A DNA stretch of 6,043 bases from assembly GCA_017861495.1 (NCBI GenBank), contig JAGFXW010000155.1:1-6043 (forward strand). Direction: 5' to 3'. The translations under genes were made by a program, and so were the position numbers. Position 1 is the stretch's first letter, and each line of letters opens with the position of its first letter. Of the stretch, positions 1-6,037 are shown piece by piece. The DNA is from Bacillota bacterium (GTDB lineage: Bacteria > Bacillota_C > Negativicutes > CTSoil-072). Under the pieces are notes generated by a model, which was not told the origin of the DNA, ran no database searches, and was given only the letters and a program-made list of their open reading frames with translations.

Positions 1-110
1 CCGCCTTCGATGACATAATTGATCAAGCGGCGCAACCCGCCTTCATCAAGCCTTTCTTTTTCATCTATAGGGGTAATCAGTGGTGGTATGACGCCTTTTA
101 CCTCAAACAT
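1..110 (-). CDS. Dihydrodipicolinate synthase-family lyase/aldolase, N-terminal fragment (runs off window)
   Basis: Only the first 36 codons are present; the gene continues beyond the left edge. The reading MFEVKGVIPPLITPIDEK, followed by a helix with LRRLINYVIEGG, is the typical start of the DapA/N-acetylneuraminate lyase (DHDPS) superfamily: first beta strand, the PPLITP turn, then helix 1. The ATG at 108-110 follows a good ribosome binding site (AAGGAGAGG, plus-strand positions 117-125) with a 6-nt spacer. It lies 45 bp downstream of garD on the same strand, so the two are probably co-transcribed. GarD makes 5-dehydro-4-deoxy-D-glucarate. A DHDPS-family enzyme beside it could be the decarboxylating dehydratase giving 2,5-dioxovalerate, or an aldolase cleaving the same compound. 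This role is inferred from position: the catalytic Lys and Tyr lie outside the window, so the exact activity cannot be assigned. Confidence 0.8.
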   Translation of the reverse strand, partial: MFEVKGVIPPLITPIDEKERLDEGGLRRLINYVIEG

Positions 111-155
111 ACTCTTCCTCTCCTTTTTACACCTCTGTTTTATTTTTTTACTTTA

Positions 156-1685
156 TCAGGTCACCGGTGCCGGATTGAACAGGCACAAATCATTATAGAG
201 CTGCCAATGTTCTGCCCAGGTTTCCTTTTTGTCGCTGGCCGAAGCGAGTATAAATGCAAAGATTTCTTGTCCTACATCCTCAATCGAAGCATCCCCGCTG
301 ACAATCCGTCCGGCATTCACATCAATCAGATCTTCCCAGCGGTTCTTCAGTTCATCATGCGTCGAAACCTTGATAACCGGAGCCAATGCCAGCCCGTACG
401 TTGTTCCCCTGCCAGTACTGAATACCTGCAAATGCATGCCAGAAGCCAGCTGCTGCGTACCGCAGATGAAATCACTGGCCGGCGTTGCAGCATAGAGAAG
501 TCCTTTTTGTAAAGCCCTTTCTCCCGGAGACAGCACCCCGGCAATCGGCATCGAACCGGATTTGGCAATGGAGCCCAGTGCCTTTTCAACAATATTGGCA
601 AGACCGCCCTTTTTATTGCCCGGAGCCGGGTTAGCACTTCTGTCCGCACCGCCCATTGTCAGATACTGATCGTACCATTTCATTTCATCGACCAGCCGCT
701 GTTCCACTTCCATACTCGCTGATCGCGGCAATAAAAGATGGATGCCATCCCGCACTTCCGTAACCTCCGAAAACATCACCGTCGCCCCGGCACGGACAAG
801 AAGATCCGCGGCATACCCGATCGCCGGATTTGCCGTCATGCCAGAAAACGCGTCACTGCCGCCGCATTGCAGCCCGATGACAAGCTTTGATGCCGGGCAG
901 GTCACCCGACGACGTTTTTCCAGCCGTTCCAAGCACCGCTGCGCCGCTTGCTCAATATGTGCCATCATCTGCCCAAAACCATGTTCTTCCTGCAATACGA
1001 TAATTTCCGGCTGCGTTCCTGCTGGCACCAATCGTTCCGGCGGCAACTTTTCACAGCCAAGGCCGACAAGTAGAAGTTCTCCGCCGAGATTTGGATGCAT
1101 CGCCAGATTCTGCAAAGTGCGAATCGGTACCTTTGCTTCTTTAGCATTGATGGCTACCCCGCAGCCATAGCTATGATTTAAAACGACAATATCATCTACA
1201 TGCGGATAGTTCGGCAAAAGATCTTTCTTTAAATGTGCAACCGCTTTATTTAAAACCCCAGCGACACATTGCACGCTTGGCAAAATCCCTAAAATATTCC
1301 GAATTCCTGTACTTCCATCCGGATTCTTATAGCCTTCAAACGTATATTCTTTTGCAAGCGGCGCCATTTTGGGCTGCTCCCGCGGCTTCACTTTCCAATC
1401 ATCGAGTTCCGGTGCTTCCGGCAGTTCCAGCATAAACTCATTGATCCATCGCCCGGAAGCAATCGCATCAAGCGCATAACCAATCACTTGACCATATCGA
1501 ATAACCGCCTCTCCCTTCGCAATCTGACACAAGGCAATTTTATGTCCCTGCGGCACATCATCCAGCAAAAGGATATTTTCAACCATAGCCCCTTGCTTCA
1601 AACCGCCTTCGTTAGCGACAACGGCGACATTATCCTGCGGAAAGATCCTAATGCAGTGAGGTACCACATGCTGTTCATTCTCCAT
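156..1685 (-). CDS. garD: Galactarate dehydratase
   Basis: This 509-residue protein belongs to the UxaA/GarD family and should dehydrate meso-galactarate to 5-dehydro-4-deoxy-D-glucarate in the cytoplasm (EC 4.2.1.42, metal-dependent in known members). An N-terminal SAF-type domain spans about residues 8-85 ([18 protein letters not shown]). The catalytic domain starts near residue 118 ([14 protein letters not shown]). Family motifs include NHSYGCG (170-176), [12 protein letters not shown] (271-282), [18 protein letters not shown] (348-365), CGTQQ (408-412) and [10 protein letters not shown] (424-433). The C-terminus FNPAPVT is, from memory, the same as that of E. coli GarD. This and the [12 protein letters not shown] stretch point to GarD rather than altronate dehydratase UxaA. 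Length fits the family (about 500-525). The ATG at 1683-1685 has an AGGTG site 5 nt upstream. The gene is transcribed divergently from the sigma-54 regulator and has a -24/-12 promoter about 75 bp upstream. Confidence 0.95.
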   Translation of the reverse strand: MENEQHVVPHCIRIFPQDNVAVVANEGGLKQGAMVENILLLDDVPQGHKIALCQIAKGEAVIRYGQVIGYALDAIASGRWINEFMLELPEAPELDDWKVKPREQPKMAPLAKEYTFEGYKNPDGSTGIRNILGILPSVQCVAGVLNKAVAHLKKDLLPNYPHVDDIVVLNHSYGCGVAINAKEAKVPIRTLQNLAMHPNLGGELLLVGLGCEKLPPERLVPAGTQPEIIVLQEEHGFGQMMAHIEQAAQRCLERLEKRRRVTCPASKLVIGLQCGGSDAFSGMTANPAIGYAADLLVRAGATVMFSEVTEVRDGIHLLLPRSASMEVEQRLVDEMKWYDQYLTMGGADRSANPAPGNKKGGLANIVEKALGSIAKSGSMPIAGVLSPGERALQKGLLYAATPASDFICGTQQLASGMHLQVFSTGRGTTYGLALAPVIKVSTHDELKNRWEDLIDVNAGRIVSGDASIEDVGQEIFAFILASASDKKETWAEHWQLYNDLCLFNPAPVT

Positions 1686-1760
1686 TCATTCACCTGCTTT
1701 CCTCAAATTCCATAGCTTCTATCTTTTCTATTTTTTATTTTTTGTTCTACCTTACTTCAT

Positions 1761-1776
1761 TGCATTTTTCATGCCA
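1761..1776 (-). promoter_or_regulatory. Sigma-54 (-24/-12) promoter of garD
   Basis: Read on the minus strand this is TGGCATGAAAAATGCA, preceded by an extra T. Against the sigma-54 consensus TGGCAYRNNNNTTGCW it matches every defined position except one (A for the first T of TTGC). The GG and GC doublets have the required spacing. Transcription would start near position 1750, leaving a leader of about 65 nt before the garD ATG. The divergent gene encodes a sigma-54 activator, which independently supports the site. Confidence 0.85.
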
Positions 1777-1840
1777 ACTAAAACATCCCCCAAAATCAGC
1801 TGAATATCTGTTACTGTTTATAAAACAACACACCATCCAC

Positions 1841-1883
1841 AACAACAACTGTTGTTTTTTTGCATCATCTGTTGCACAGTTGT
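1841..1883. promoter_or_regulatory. Candidate enhancer (upstream activator sites) for the sigma-54 regulator
   Basis: A perfect 7-bp inverted repeat, AACAACA-AC-TGTTGTT, lies at 1841-1856. A second TGTTG at 1870-1874 lies exactly 20 bp (about two helical turns) from the first at 1850, inside a short CTGT-TGC-ACAG repeat (1869-1879). A related AGTTGT follows at 1879-1883. The cluster sits 65-107 bp upstream of the -24 element of the garD promoter, a usual distance for enhancer-binding proteins. It also overlaps the -35 region of the regulator's own promoter, which would allow autorepression. That the regulator binds here is inference. Confidence 0.5.
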
Positions 1884-1902
1884 TTCAAATTTATGGTAAA
1901 AT
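1872..1902 (+). promoter_or_regulatory. Probable sigma-70-type promoter of the regulator gene
   Basis: An extended -10 element TGGTAAAAT lies at 1894-1902 (TG at 1894-1895, TAAAAT at 1897-1902). A weak -35-like TTGCAC lies at 1872-1877 with a long 19-nt spacer, so the extended -10 is the stronger evidence. Transcription would start near 1909, before the ribosome binding site at 1926-1933. Confidence 0.45.
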
Positions 1903-1942
1903 AGGAATATATAAAAAAATAGCACAGGAAGGATTGCTTCAA

Positions 1943-3898
1943 ATGGCAAAAATTGCATTCATTGCTCCAGATATGAAGCTTTTAGAAGACAGCAAGCAAA
2001 TTGCGCTCGAACTCAACTGCTATAAAGACACCGATTTTTATTCGTCACAGTTAAATGACGCTGTAAACCTTGCCCAGACATTAGAATCTTCGAATTCGGA
2101 TGTCGATGCGATCATCTCTCGGTATGGAACTGCCTATCTGCTCTCGAAAGCAAATCTCAGCATCCCGATCATCGAAGTCATGATCACCGGACAGGACCTT
2201 GCACAGGCGATTTATGAAGCAAAAAAATCTGTCAACCTCGAACATCCTCGCTTCACCTATCTCGCCTTTGGCAATATGGCCAATGACATCATCCGCCTGT
2301 CCAAAATCCTCGGCATCGATCTTCATGTCCTTGAACTGAACACCTCCGAAGACATCCGCAAAACCATCGATACCCTGCCCCCGGGCAGCACCGATGTATT
2401 GATGGGCGGCGCAACAGCTGTCCGTTACGCCGCTTCACGCGGCTTTGTCACCCAGCTCGTGCAGTCCGGCGACTGCTCTCTGCGCGAAGCCTTCCGCTCA
2501 GCACAAAAAGTCCTGCTCGCCCGCAGCAGCGAACGAAAACGCACCGAAGAGTTCCGTACCGTCATTAACGCGATGCGGGAAGGTATTCTCTGTGTCAATA
2601 CCGATCGAAAGCTCCAATTCGTCAATCACGCCGCAGAAAGCTTTCTCCAAAAATCGCAAAAAGAAATCTCCGGCAAAAGAATCGATGACTTCATTCACCC
2701 TGAACATATTCTGCATGACTGCTTCCCCTATATCCACGACTGCCTCGAAAACGGCGAAAGAATCATTGATAAAATCTTGAAAATCGGGCCGTTCTGGATA
2801 AATTTCAACTTCCTGCCGATCATCGTCAAGAAAAAAATTACCGGTGCTGCCATCACTACACAGGATGTCACACAAATTCAGGAAATGGAAATCAAAATCC
2901 GTAACGAAGTACTGATGAAGAAATTTATTGCCCGCTATTCCTTCGATGACATTCGCGGCGGATCACCGGAAATTTCCGAAGCGAAAAGAAAAGCCCGCGA
3001 ATTTTCCAGCGTTGATGCTACCGTGCTCCTTTTGGGCGAATCCGGTACCGGCAAGGAACTCTTCGCCCAAAGCATACATAATGCCAGCCCTCGTGCCAAT
3101 GGCCCATTTGTCGCGGTAAACTGCGCCGCTCTGCCGATGAATCTTTTGGAAAGCGAACTTTTCGGCTATGTTGACGGTGCTTTCACCGGCGCCCGGCGAA
3201 AAGGCAAACCGGGACTTTTTGAAATGGCGCATCGGGGAACCATTTTCCTAGACGAAATTTCTGAAATGGCTCCATACGGACAAAGCCGGTTGCTGCGCGT
3301 TTTACAGGAACGACAGGTCATGCGCTTGGGGGATGATAAGTATATTCCGATCGATGTCCGCATCATCGCCGCCACCAACAAAAAATTGTCAAAACTCGTT
3401 GCCGAAGGCTCTTTCCGGCAAGACCTCTTTTACCGGCTCAAAATCCTGACGGTAACGATCCCGCCGCTACGCCAGCGAACTGGTGACATTATCTACCTTG
3501 CACGCCATTTCCTTCAGCACTATGCGATCAAGCACCACCGTCCGCACAAACTAGAAAAATCTGCAGAAGTCATGCTCGCTTCCTATTCTTGGCCGGGAAA
3601 TGTCCGTGAACTGCGTTATTTTATCGAACGGCTCATCATTGTTGCCAAAGAATTTTCCATTGATGCAGCCGCCCTTGCCGAATACTGGGAAGATCGCAAC
3701 GAGTCGCCGGAAACGTCCGAGCAGTTACCATCTGCAATTTCCGCCATCGCAGAAAGCGAACCAGAAAGAATACAGGTAGAGCTGCAACGATGGCAGGGAA
3801 ATATATCGAAAACCGCCACGGCTCTCCATATAGATCGGAGCACACTCTACCGAAAACTGAAACAATATAAAATCGAAGTAAAAAAATCTTACAGATAA
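1943..3898 (+). CDS. Sigma-54-dependent transcriptional activator (PrpR_N - PAS - AAA+ - Fis HTH)
   Basis: A 651-residue enhancer-binding protein. Residues 1 to about 195 form a PrpR_N-type sensor domain (MAKIAFIAP start, SRYGTAYLL, VLMGGATAV). A PAS domain follows at about 205-320 (MREGILCVN, FVNHAAESFL, ITTQDVTQI). The sigma-54 AAA+ module occupies about 335-570: Walker A GESGTGKE (365-372), the sigma-54-contacting loop GAFTGA (412-417), Walker B GTIFLDE (432-438), sensor I RIIAATN, the LFYRL and PPLRQR region, and WPGNVREL. A C-terminal Fis-type helix-turn-helix ends the protein (GNISKTATALHIDRSTLYRKL). It should hydrolyse ATP to remodel sigma-54 holoenzyme when its ligand is bound. Divergence from garD and the -24/-12 promoter there make garD the likely target; the ligand (galactarate or a breakdown product) is inferred. 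The ATG at 1943 is chosen because AGGAAGGA lies 9 nt upstream; upstream in-frame codons would cover the regulatory region. Confidence 0.93.
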   Translation: MAKIAFIAPDMKLLEDSKQIALELNCYKDTDFYSSQLNDAVNLAQTLESSNSDVDAIISRYGTAYLLSKANLSIPIIEVMITGQDLAQAIYEAKKSVNLEHPRFTYLAFGNMANDIIRLSKILGIDLHVLELNTSEDIRKTIDTLPPGSTDVLMGGATAVRYAASRGFVTQLVQSGDCSLREAFRSAQKVLLARSSERKRTEEFRTVINAMREGILCVNTDRKLQFVNHAAESFLQKSQKEISGKRIDDFIHPEHILHDCFPYIHDCLENGERIIDKILKIGPFWINFNFLPIIVKKKITGAAITTQDVTQIQEMEIKIRNEVLMKKFIARYSFDDIRGGSPEISEAKRKAREFSSVDATVLLLGESGTGKELFAQSIHNASPRANGPFVAVNCAALPMNLLESELFGYVDGAFTGARRKGKPGLFEMAHRGTIFLDEISEMAPYGQSRLLRVLQERQVMRLGDDKYIPIDVRIIAATNKKLSKLVAEGSFRQDLFYRLKILTVTIPPLRQRTGDIIYLARHFLQHYAIKHHRPHKLEKSAEVMLASYSWPGNVRELRYFIERLIIVAKEFSIDAAALAEYWEDRNESPETSEQLPSAISAIAESEPERIQVELQRWQGNISKTATALHIDRSTLYRKLKQYKIEVKKSYR

Positions 3899-3899
3899 A

Positions 3900-3942
3900 A
3901 ACAGGTGATGCAAAAGAGTTTTTCCCTTTTGCATCACCTGTT
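3900..3942. terminator. Strong stem-loop terminator, probably bidirectional
   Basis: Perfect 17-bp arms at 3900-3916 and 3926-3942 enclose a 9-nt loop, beginning 2 nt after the regulator's stop codon. On the plus strand the downstream tail is only loosely T-rich (CACCTTGTCTTTT). On the minus strand the stem runs straight into TTTTTAT, so it is a better textbook intrinsic terminator for transcripts arriving from the right, such as that of the 102-residue gene. It therefore separates convergent genes. Confidence 0.8.
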
Positions 3943-3965
3943 CACCTTGTCTTTTAATAATTTTT
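3942..3965 (+). repeat. Left copy of a 24-bp imperfect inverted repeat
   Basis: TCACCTTGTCTTT (3942-3954) followed by an AT-rich tail matches the reverse complement of 4659-4682 at 21 of 24 positions, with the first 13 identical. With a one-base gap the match extends outward by CTG. The pair brackets 741 bp containing the 102-residue orphan gene. The repeat abuts and shares a base with the terminator arm. No target-site duplication is evident. Confidence 0.6.
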
Positions 3966-3983
3966 CTTCTTGTCATAATAAAA

Positions 3984-4022
3984 CCTCCAAGGTCATGTCT
4001 CTATCTTACACCAACTTGGAGG
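3984..4022. repeat. Inverted repeat CCTCCAAG / CTTGGAGG
   Basis: Perfect 8-bp arms lie at 3984-3991 and 4015-4022, separated by 23 nt. On the minus strand one arm supplies a GGAGG that resembles a ribosome binding site ahead of an ATG at 3974-3976. The frame opened there runs through the terminator into the antisense of the regulator gene and is not a convincing gene. Function is unknown; it may be a transcript structure or a relic of a lost gene start. Confidence 0.4.
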
Positions 4023-4084
4023 CTTACACAGATTTCGAAATAGTCTCTATAAAAATTCCATATTAGATATTAGAGTTTTACAGA

Positions 4085-4393
4085 CTATTCTCCGATAGCA
4101 ATAAAGGTAAAGTTACGATCAGTAGGGTCTCCGTCTCCGTTCCCTGTTTTTACCTTAACTTTATCCTTGTTGACAGCAATAATCACAACATTATCTCTTG
4201 TGCTTCCGCCGCTACTAGAAAAGCTTTCCCAATCAGGATAATTTTGTGTTAATACTACTGCTGGCGTAGTACAAAAACAACTACGAAAGGTTATCAGATA
4301 AATACCTGTCTCCAACTTGGTTGGATTAAAACACTCACTGCCTGAATGTACACTTCCATCAGCATTAACGCACCCATAAATTGTCGTTGCCAT
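4085..4393 (-). CDS. Hypothetical small protein, 102 residues, possible beta-sandwich fold
   Basis: I do not recognise a named family. The start is the ATG at 4391-4393, preceded by GGGAGG (4401-4406) with a 7-nt spacer; an in-frame TTG at 4408 would overlap that site. The protein has no signal peptide or membrane segment, so it appears soluble. It begins MATTIYGCVNADGSVHSGS and has four cysteines (8, 21, 39, 41). Its middle alternates hydrophobic and polar residues (TGIYLITF, TPAVVLTQNY, DNVVIIAVN, KVKVKTGN, RNFTFIAIG), suggesting a small all-beta domain. The G-x-Y-x-I-x-F ... P-x-V-V pattern resembles C-terminal domains of phage tail fibres and C1q-like proteins, which is a loose analogy only. 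It stands alone, faces the terminator at 3900-3942, and lies between two inverted repeats in AT-rich DNA. An accessory or horizontally acquired gene is plausible. Confidence 0.75.
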   Translation of the reverse strand: MATTIYGCVNADGSVHSGSECFNPTKLETGIYLITFRSCFCTTPAVVLTQNYPDWESFSSSGGSTRDNVVIIAVNKDKVKVKTGNGDGDPTDRNFTFIAIGE

Positions 4394-4437
4394 TTTTGCC
4401 CCTCCCAAAATAGTTAGTTTGTTTAGCCAATTTTATT

Positions 4438-4449
4438 CTACTTAAGTAG
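4438..4449. promoter_or_regulatory. 12-bp perfect palindrome upstream of the orphan gene
   Basis: CTACTTAAGTAG is its own reverse complement and lies about 45 bp upstream of the start of the 102-residue gene, where a dimeric repressor could act. No clear -35/-10 pair could be fixed around it, so the operator role is speculative. Confidence 0.3.
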
Positions 4450-4514
4450 TAGCTCACTTAGAACAATAAGTAAAAATTTTATACTCGCCTATTTTTTTTC
4501 CACGAAAATCTTGT

Positions 4515-4621
4515 AGTGCATCGTTAGCACTTACTAATTTTATTTAACTTCTCTAAGAATGAAGTTTATCAGGGACACGCCGGGGTAAGTAGCCCGAGGG
4601 AGTTTCATCTAGTCAGCGTCC
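4515..4621 (+). other. Compact foldable segment, possible structured RNA or insertion-element end relic
   Basis: In otherwise AT-rich DNA this stretch holds several pairings. Hairpin AGTGC/GCACT is at 4515-4519 and 4527-4531 with a 7-nt loop. An outer stem GGACACGC (4573-4580) pairs with GCGTCC (4616-4621) with a two-base bulge. Inside it is hairpin CGGG/CCCG (4581-4584 and 4593-4596). ATGAA (4559-4563), outside the outer stem, can pair with TTCAT (4604-4608) inside it, which would form a pseudoknot. No open reading frame covers it. Such an arrangement could be a non-coding RNA or a decayed IS200/IS605-type end, whose right ends form guide-RNA scaffolds, but no tnpA or tnpB remnant was found beside it. 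The strand is uncertain. Confidence 0.35.
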
Positions 4622-4658
4622 AATTTATTTTATGTAATATTATTCATTGCTGATTTTT

Positions 4659-4682
4659 AAAAATAATCGAAAGACAAGGTGA
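4659..4682 (-). repeat. Right copy of the 24-bp imperfect inverted repeat
   Basis: This is the partner of 3942-3965; AAAGACAAGGTGA at 4670-4682 is the 13-bp identical core. The core also takes part in a local hairpin, AAGACAA (4671-4677) with TTGTCTT (4690-4696). Its sequence AAAGACAAGGTGACAG resembles the AAAACACGGGGACAG units about 110 bp further right, so both may be members of one dispersed repeat family, this one degenerate. Confidence 0.6.
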
Positions 4683-4773
4683 CAGCTTTTTGTCTTATTT
4701 CGTCATCTTATTTTATCTTTCTTAATTCCCGTTATCTCTGCTAATTTTCTTAATGGTATTTAGTTTTCTCTCT

Positions 4774-4850
4774 ATAAAACACGGGAACATAAAACACGGG
4801 GACAGGGATGGTGTTTTCTAAAAAAGATATGAAACACTACCCCTGTCCCC
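4774..4850. repeat. REP-like element: tandem 15-bp repeat plus long GGGGACAGGG hairpin
   Basis: ATAAAACACGGGAAC (4774-4788) is followed directly by ATAAAACACGGGGAC (4789-4803), a tandem pair differing at one base. The second unit leads into a hairpin: arm 4798-4817 pairs with 4831-4850 over 20 nt with one mismatch and two G-T pairs, the first ten pairs being perfect (GGGGACAGGG with CCCCTGTCCC at the base). The loop is 13 nt. A short T-run (4852-4856) follows, so it could also act as a plus-strand terminator. Gene-free hairpins with a GGGGACAGG/CCTGTCCCC core are widespread repeats in many bacteria and are often linked to REP-associated tyrosine transposases. No such transposase is in the window. 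Confidence 0.75.
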
Positions 4851-4963
4851 ATTTTTCCTATCACCTCCTCACAACAAATATTTTTCATATATTTACAATA
4901 AAATAATCAACCTTATTTAATCATTTCCAATTCCCCTAGGATTCTACCTCAGTCTTATCGTTT

Positions 4964-4991
4964 CCGACAAATTTAGTTTTAACAGTATAGT
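4964..4991 (+). promoter_or_regulatory. Possible promoter of the patatin-like gene
   Basis: CCGACA (4964-4969) and TATAGT (4986-4991) are separated by 16 nt. The -10 matches 5 of 6 consensus bases and the -35 matches 4 of 6. TATAGT recurs at 4991-4996. The DNA is AT-rich, so chance matches are likely. Confidence 0.3.
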
Positions 4992-5033
4992 ATAGTTAAA
5001 TGTAGCACAAAATACTGATTATCTTATGAACAG

Positions 5034-5040
5034 AGGAGGT
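5034..5040 (+). promoter_or_regulatory. Ribosome binding site that decides the patatin start
   Basis: AGGAGGT is near-perfect but ends only 1 nt before the ATG at 5042, too close for normal initiation. The in-frame TTG at 5048-5050 lies 7 nt after it, the normal spacing, so TTG is the likely start. Confidence 0.65.
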
Positions 5041-5047
5041 TATGCCT

Positions 5048-6037
5048 TTGAAATGTGATGCGGTATTCGAAGGTGGTGGCGTGAAAGGAATTGGTTTAGC
5101 AGGAGCGGTTTCCGCAATACAAAATGCGGGATATGAATTTCAAAATATGGCCGGTACTTCTGCAGGAGCAATTATAGCTTCATTGCTTGCAGTTGGTTTT
5201 ACGGGTGATGAGATAGGGAAACTATTAAAAACTATCGAGTATCAAAAATTCCGAGATGAAACCGCTATGGATCACTTCGGGCTACCTGGAAAGACCTTAA
5301 ATATAGCAATTGAATACGGGATATACAAAGGAGACTATTTTGAATCCTGGCTTGAAAATTTATTGCGCAGTAAGGGAAAAACAACTTTTGGAGATATAAA
5401 GATTAACAATCCATCACAGGAAAAATACAAGTATAAATTTTGCGCCATTGCGTCAGATATTACAGACAAAAAATTGCTTATACTTCCTGAAAGTCTTAAG
5501 GATTTCGGAATTGACCCAGACCAATTCAGTATATCTAGAGCAGTTAGGATGAGTATGAGCATACCGTTGTTCTATGAACCAATTAAACTTATCGATTCGA
5601 CCGGTAGAACGCACTATATTGTGGATGGCGGCGTGCTAAGCAATTACCCAATATGGCTTCTTGATGATGGAACTAGCACCCCTGAATGGCCGACTTTTGG
5701 TTTTAAACTTACTGAATTTAACAATCATGAGCTCCCTACAGAAGATTTTAAACCCATAGATAGTCTTACCACTTTTTTAGAAAGCCTTATAGGTACAATG
5801 ATGAGTGGAAATGACAAATATCATATTTCTAAATCTCTTGGTGACTTTAGTAGAACTATTAATATCTCTACAACCGTGAATATTAAAAACACACAAACAA
5901 AAATCTATACTACAGACTTTGATATCACTCAGGAAGAAAGCCAAGCACTATTCAATAATGGAGTAATATCGGCACAAGAATTTTTAAAGGAATGGAATTT
6001 TGAAACTTGGAAACAACGTTATCGGCAAAATCGCTAA
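5048..6037 (+). CDS. Patatin-like phospholipase
   Basis: A 329-residue (from TTG) patatin-family lipid acyl hydrolase, expected to cleave acyl chains from phospholipids with a Ser-Asp dyad. Visible motifs are the oxyanion-hole glycines GGGVKG (residues 9-14), the nucleophile elbow GTSAG (36-40, Ser38), and VDGGVLSNYP with catalytic Asp193. The chain between them (SRAVRMSMSIPLFYEPI) is also typical. All catalytic elements are intact and the length suits a compact bacterial patatin. No signal peptide or transmembrane segment is seen, so it is probably cytoplasmic, acting at the inner membrane face. The C-terminal part after about residue 230 lacks a domain I can name. The ATG at 5042 would add two residues but sits against the ribosome binding site. 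Coding DNA is more AT-rich than garD, suggesting a different origin. Patatins serve in lipid turnover and, in some systems, as membrane-degrading effectors of phage defence; no sensor or nucleotide cyclase gene is visible beside it. Confidence 0.92.
   Translation: MKCDAVFEGGGVKGIGLAGAVSAIQNAGYEFQNMAGTSAGAIIASLLAVGFTGDEIGKLLKTIEYQKFRDETAMDHFGLPGKTLNIAIEYGIYKGDYFESWLENLLRSKGKTTFGDIKINNPSQEKYKYKFCAIASDITDKKLLILPESLKDFGIDPDQFSISRAVRMSMSIPLFYEPIKLIDSTGRTHYIVDGGVLSNYPIWLLDDGTSTPEWPTFGFKLTEFNNHELPTEDFKPIDSLTTFLESLIGTMMSGNDKYHISKSLGDFSRTINISTTVNIKNTQTKIYTTDFDITQEESQALFNNGVISAQEFLKEWNFETWKQRYRQNR

Noticed and set aside
742..1170. 142-residue open frame on the plus strand opposite garD
   Set aside because: It is antisense to well-conserved garD codons, has no recognisable domain and lacks a good ribosome binding site; a shadow frame.
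2498..2875. 125-residue minus-strand frame inside the regulator gene
   Set aside because: Antisense to the PAS region, with no independent signals; a shadow of the real coding frame.
3725..3976. Minus-strand frame starting MTRRKIIKRQGEQ with a GGAGG upstream
   Set aside because: It has a plausible start signal but runs through the strong terminator and then antisense to the regulator's coding sequence. At most it is a relic of a gene start.
4041..4087. TAGTCT/AGACTA pairing at the stop codon of the orphan gene as its own terminator
   Set aside because: The stem is short and AT-rich with a long loop and no T-run after it; the stem-loop at 3900-3942 is a far better terminator for that strand.
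4659..4720. Short plus-strand coding potential (KIIERQGDSFLS...) similar to the frame in the left repeat
   Set aside because: A stop lies just upstream in frame at 4651 and there is no start or ribosome binding site. The peptide similarity simply follows from the shared repeat sequence.
4774..4850. Repeats read as a CRISPR array
   Set aside because: There are only two adjacent 15-bp units with no spacers; the structure is a hairpin repeat.
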